Below, one piece after another: positions 61,062 through 64,000 of a stretch of DNA of 64,000 nt (within the stretch, counting starts at the first letter, position 1; every line of letters begins with the position of its first letter). The notes below the pieces were generated by a model, which saw nothing but the letters and a program-made list of their open reading frames with translations, was not told the origin of the DNA and made no database searches. Both the position numbers and the translations under genes were made by a program. Source of the DNA: Streptomyces tuirus (GTDB taxonomy: Bacteria > Actinomycetota > Actinomycetes > Streptomycetales > Streptomycetaceae); NCBI RefSeq assembly GCF_014701095.1, contig NZ_AP023439.1, forward strand, positions 6,684,001 through 6,748,000, written 5' to 3'.

Positions 61062-61099
61062 CTCCGCCCCGGCCGGGCGCTGTGCCGGCCGGGGCGGAG
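61062..61099. terminator. Bidirectional terminator between DUF5713 and icd
   Basis: A 15-bp perfect stem (CTCCGCCCCGGCCGG with its complement) around an 8-nt loop, between two convergent genes. T tracts are absent. Confidence 0.75.
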
Positions 61100-61125
61100 T
61101 CAGTGGGCCGAAGCGGCCCGGGGCG

Positions 61126-63345
61126 TCAGCTCAGGGACGCCAGGGCCTCGTTCCACGTGGTGGACGGGCGCATGACCTGCGCGGCCTTCGCCGGGTCGGG
61201 CTGGTAGTAGCCGCCGATGTCGACCGGCTTGCCCTGGACGGCGATCAGCTCGTCGACGATCTTCTGCTCGTTGGCCGTGAGCGTCTCGGCGAGCGGGGCG
61301 AAGGCCTTCGCCAGGTCCGCGTCGTCGGTCTGCCCGGCCAGCTCCTGCGCCCAGTACAGGGACAGGTAGAAGTGGCTGCCGCGGTTGTCGATGCCGCCGA
61401 CGCGCCGGGTGGGGGACTTGTCCTCGTTGAGGAAGGTCGCCGTGGCGCGGTCGAGGGTGTCGGCCAGGACCTGGGCGCGGGCGTTGCCCTCCACCTTCGC
61501 GAGCTGCTCGAAGGACGGCACCAGGGCGAAGAACTCACCCAGGGAGTCCCAGCGCAGGTAGTTCTCCTTGACCAGCTGCTGCACGTGCTTCGGCGCCGAG
61601 CCGCCCGCACCCGTCTCGAACAGGCCGCCGCCCGCCATCAGCGGGACGACCGACAGCATCTTGGCGCTGGTGCCCAGCTCCAGGATCGGGAACAGGTCGG
61701 TCAGGTAGTCGCGCAGCACGTTGCCCGTGACCGAGATCGTGTTCTCGCCGCGGCGGATGCGCTCCACCGACAGCTTCGTCGCCTCGACCGGGTTGAGGAT
61801 CCGGATGTCCAGGCCCTCGGTGTCGTGCTCGGCGAGGTAGGTGTTGACCTTGGCGATCAGGTTGGCGTCGTGCGCGCGGGTCTCGTCCAGCCAGAACACC
61901 GCCGGGTCGCCGGTGGCGCGGGCGCGGGTGACGGCCAGCTTCACCCAGTCCTTGATCGGCGCGTCCTTGGTCTGGCAGGCGCGGAAGATGTCACCGGCCG
62001 AGACCGTCTGCTCGAGGAGGGCGGTGCCGTTGGCGTCGACCAGGCGCACCGTGCCCGTGGTGGCGATCTCGAAGGTCTTGTCGTGGCTGCCGTACTCCTC
62101 GGCCTTCTGCGCCATGAGGCCGACGTTCGGCACCGAGCCCATGGTCGACGGGTCGAAGGCGCCGTTGGCCCGGCAGTCCTCGATCACGGCCTGGTAGACG
62201 CCCGCGTAGGAGGAGTCCGGGATGACCGCGAGGGCGTCGTGCTCCTGCCCGTCCGGGCCCCACATGTGGCCGGAGGTGCGGATCATGGCCGGCATGGAGG
62301 CGTCGATGATGACGTCGGAGGGCACGTGCAGGTTGGTGATGCCCTTGTCGGAGTCGACCATCGCCAGCTCCGGGCCCTCGGCGAGCTCGGCGTCGAAGGA
62401 GGCCTTGATCTCGGCGCCCTCCGGCAGGGAGTCCAGGCCCTTCCAGATGCCGCCCAGACCGTCGTTCGGGGTGAGGCCGGCCGCGGCGAGCTTGTCGCCG
62501 TACTGCGCGAACGTCTTCGGGAAGAAGGCGCGCACCACGTGGCCGAAGACGATCGGGTCGGAGACCTTCATCATCGTGGCCTTCAGGTGCACCGAGAACA
62601 GCACGCCCTGGGCCTTGGCCTCGGCGACCTGCGCGGTCAGGAACTCGCGCAGCGCGGCGACGCGCATCACGGAGGCGTCGACGACCTCACCGGCGAGCAC
62701 GGGTACCGACTCGCGCAGCACCGTGGTGGTGCCGTCGTCGCCGACCAGCTCGATGCGCAGCGCGCCGTCCTCGGCGATCACGACGGACTTCTCGGTGGAG
62801 CGGAAGTCGTTCTGGCCCATGGTCGCCACGTTGGTCTTGGACTCGGGGGTCCAGGCGCCCATGCGGTGCGGGTGGGACTTGGCGTAGTTCTTGACCGAGG
62901 CCGGGGCGCGCCGGTCGGAGTTGCCCTCACGCAGGACCGGGTTCACCGCCGAGCCCTTGACCTTGTCGTAGCGGGCGCGGATCTCGCGCTCCTCGTCGGT
63001 CTTCGGGTCGTCCGGGTAGTCCGGCAGCGCGTAGCCCTGCTCCTGCAGCTCGGCGACGGCGGCCTTGAGCTGCGGGATGGACGCCGAGATGTTCGGCAGC
63101 TTGATGATGTTGGCGGCGGGCGTCTTGGCCAGCTCACCGAGCTCCGCGAGGGCGTCCGGGATGCGCTGGTCCTCGGTCAGGTACTCCGGGAACACGGCGA
63201 TGATGCGTCCGGCCAGCGAGATGTCGCGGGTCTCCACGGCGACACCCGCCTGCGACGCGTACGCCCGGACCACCGGCAGGAAGGAATACGTCGCCAGGGC
63301 GGGGGCCTCGTCAGTGTGCGTATAGATGATGGTCGAGTCAGTCAC
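61126..63345 (-). CDS. icd: NADP-dependent isocitrate dehydrogenase, monomeric
   Basis: 739 residues from the GTG at 63345 (VTDSTIIYTHTDEAPALATYSFLPVVRAY), with GGAGC ahead. The length and sequence fit the monomeric IDH: LPNISASIPQLKAAV, SVKNYAKSHPHRMG, LHLKATMMKVSDPI, SVPNVGLMAQKAEEYGSHDKTF and GGLFETGAGGSAPKH. The enzyme oxidises isocitrate to 2-oxoglutarate and makes NADPH in the TCA cycle. It is a single-gene transcript with a candidate operator upstream. Confidence 0.95.
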   Translation of the reverse strand: MTDSTIIYTHTDEAPALATYSFLPVVRAYASQAGVAVETRDISLAGRIIAVFPEYLTEDQRIPDALAELGELAKTPAANIIKLPNISASIPQLKAAVAELQEQGYALPDYPDDPKTDEEREIRARYDKVKGSAVNPVLREGNSDRRAPASVKNYAKSHPHRMGAWTPESKTNVATMGQNDFRSTEKSVVIAEDGALRIELVGDDGTTTVLRESVPVLAGEVVDASVMRVAALREFLTAQVAEAKAQGVLFSVHLKATMMKVSDPIVFGHVVRAFFPKTFAQYGDKLAAAGLTPNDGLGGIWKGLDSLPEGAEIKASFDAELAEGPELAMVDSDKGITNLHVPSDVIIDASMPAMIRTSGHMWGPDGQEHDALAVIPDSSYAGVYQAVIEDCRANGAFDPSTMGSVPNVGLMAQKAEEYGSHDKTFEIATTGTVRLVDANGTALLEQTVSAGDIFRACQTKDAPIKDWVKLAVTRARATGDPAVFWLDETRAHDANLIAKVNTYLAEHDTEGLDIRILNPVEATKLSVERIRRGENTISVTGNVLRDYLTDLFPILELGTSAKMLSVVPLMAGGGLFETGAGGSAPKHVQQLVKENYLRWDSLGEFFALVPSFEQLAKVEGNARAQVLADTLDRATATFLNEDKSPTRRVGGIDNRGSHFYLSLYWAQELAGQTDDADLAKAFAPLAETLTANEQKIVDELIAVQGKPVDIGGYYQPDPAKAAQVMRPSTTWNEALASLS

Positions 63346-63375
63346 CGGGTGCTCCGCTCCACGTCTGCAACATTG

Positions 63376-63387
63376 CTCGACATCAAG
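63376..63387. promoter_or_regulatory. Imperfect inverted repeat upstream of icd
   Basis: CTCGACATCAAG, an imperfect palindrome (8 of 12 positions symmetric) next to a perfect AGATATCT, about 31 bp upstream of the icd start on the minus strand. The form resembles dimer operators of actinobacterial metabolic regulators. No binder is proposed. Confidence 0.3.
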
Positions 63388-63532
63388 ATATCTCGTGGCC
63401 GACCTCGTCTCGACAGGGGTCCGCGACCAGTTTCGTGCAACCGATCGCCCCGCTCCCGTGTCTGGGAGAGAGATCACTCACTCCAAGCCACGGCCGGACC
63501 TGACCACCCGGCCGTCCGAGCGAAAGCGGACC

Positions 63533-64000
63533 ATGAGATATCGCACCAGAGTGACGGCCCCCGCGGTTGCCCTTCTCGGCACGGCGGCGGCGCTGACCAC
63601 GGGGATCCCGGCCCAGGCGGCCGGCCGGACCGGCGCCACGCCGGGCGCCGAGACCCTCGGCGACCCCGTCTACCCCTCCCTCGGCAATGACGGATACCGC
63701 GTCTCGGCCTACCACCTCGACCTCGCCTACGACGCCACGACCAGGCTCGTCGAGGCCACCGCGACGCTGACCGTCCGCACCACCCAGGCCCTGAGCCGCC
63801 TCTCCCTGGACGCGCGCGGCCTGGACATACGCTCCGTCCGGGTCGACGGCCGCGCGGCCGCCTTCGAGCAGGTGGCCGAGAAGCTGCGCATCACCCCCGC
63901 CCGTCCCCTCGCGGCGAAGGCCCGGGCCACGGTGTGCGTGGCCTACGGCGCCGACCCGCGCCGGACCCCGCCGCCCGCCGGCGGCTGGGTGGCCACCCCG
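63533..64000 (+). CDS. Secreted M1-family metallopeptidase, truncated by the window end
   Basis: 156 codons are visible and the frame runs off the right edge. A signal peptide occupies residues 1-29 (basic start, hydrophobic core LLGTAAALTTG, cleavage after AQA). Then comes the beta-rich N-terminal domain of M1 aminopeptidases (VYPSLGNDGYRVSAYHLDLAYD, then LVEATATLTVRTTQALSRLSLDARGLDIRSVRVDG). The zinc site would lie beyond the window. M1 peptidases remove N-terminal residues outside the cell. It is divergent from icd. Confidence 0.8.
   Translation, partial: MRYRTRVTAPAVALLGTAAALTTGIPAQAAGRTGATPGAETLGDPVYPSLGNDGYRVSAYHLDLAYDATTRLVEATATLTVRTTQALSRLSLDARGLDIRSVRVDGRAAAFEQVAEKLRITPARPLAAKARATVCVAYGADPRRTPPPAGGWVATP

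Overview
The window is about 72% GC. It has WhiB, LacI, GntR and TetR regulators, GTG/TTG starts with GGAGG-type ribosome sites, tRNA-Pro(GGG), a monomeric NADP isocitrate dehydrogenase and the actinobacterial mini ribosomal protein bL37. Together these point to a Streptomyces chromosome. No integrase, transposase, phage gene, CRISPR array or rRNA was seen.

Layout. 1-12.9 kb is mixed housekeeping: a cupin and a degenerate SDR, DUF3140, whiB-dps, thiolase, a TauE/SafE permease, a HAD phosphatase, cobK and cobF (cobalamin), a DHA2 exporter, DUF309, tRNA-Pro, an aldo/keto reductase, a double DUF427 protein and a TetR regulator. 12.9-29.8 kb is a cell-surface polysaccharide region on the minus strand. 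It holds three family 2 glycosyltransferases, a multi-membrane-span GT-like protein, a flippase, a GNAT/FemX-like protein, a polysaccharide deacetylase, a lipoprotein glycosidase, galE and a PAS-GGDEF-EAL cyclic-di-GMP enzyme, plus a plus-strand GH15 protein. Three promoter regions here carry the same unusual AT-rich motif.

29.8-43.2 kb is a myo-inositol block. The minus-strand operon is iolC, a Cgl0159-type aldolase, iolB, iolD, mmsA and gntR. It diverges from a plus-strand ABC importer, an IolE-like protein and IolG; a second IolG-like gene converges on them. 43.3-49.7 kb holds an SDR and a phytanoyl-CoA-dioxygenase-like protein next to a LacI regulator, a TMEM175-like channel protein, a Gfo/Idh/MocA oxidoreductase with a divergent LacI regulator, and a small cupin. 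49.9-52.0 kb holds a small membrane protein, a second identical tRNA-Pro, bL37 and a metalloprotease-like protein whose catalytic Glu is Gln.

52.1-59.7 kb is the most unusual part: a LuxR/ATPase regulator, 79-bp tandem repeats, and a TPR-CHAT protease diverging from a cytoplasmic subtilase, an ECF-like sigma factor and an acidic His/Asp-repeat protein. One 31-bp element lies in front of both the LuxR gene and the subtilase. The set resembles a protease-sigma signalling module and is the best candidate here for an undescribed system. 59.8-64 kb returns to ordinary metabolism: N-formylglutamate amidohydrolase, DUF5713, icd, and the start of a secreted M1-type peptidase cut by the window edge.
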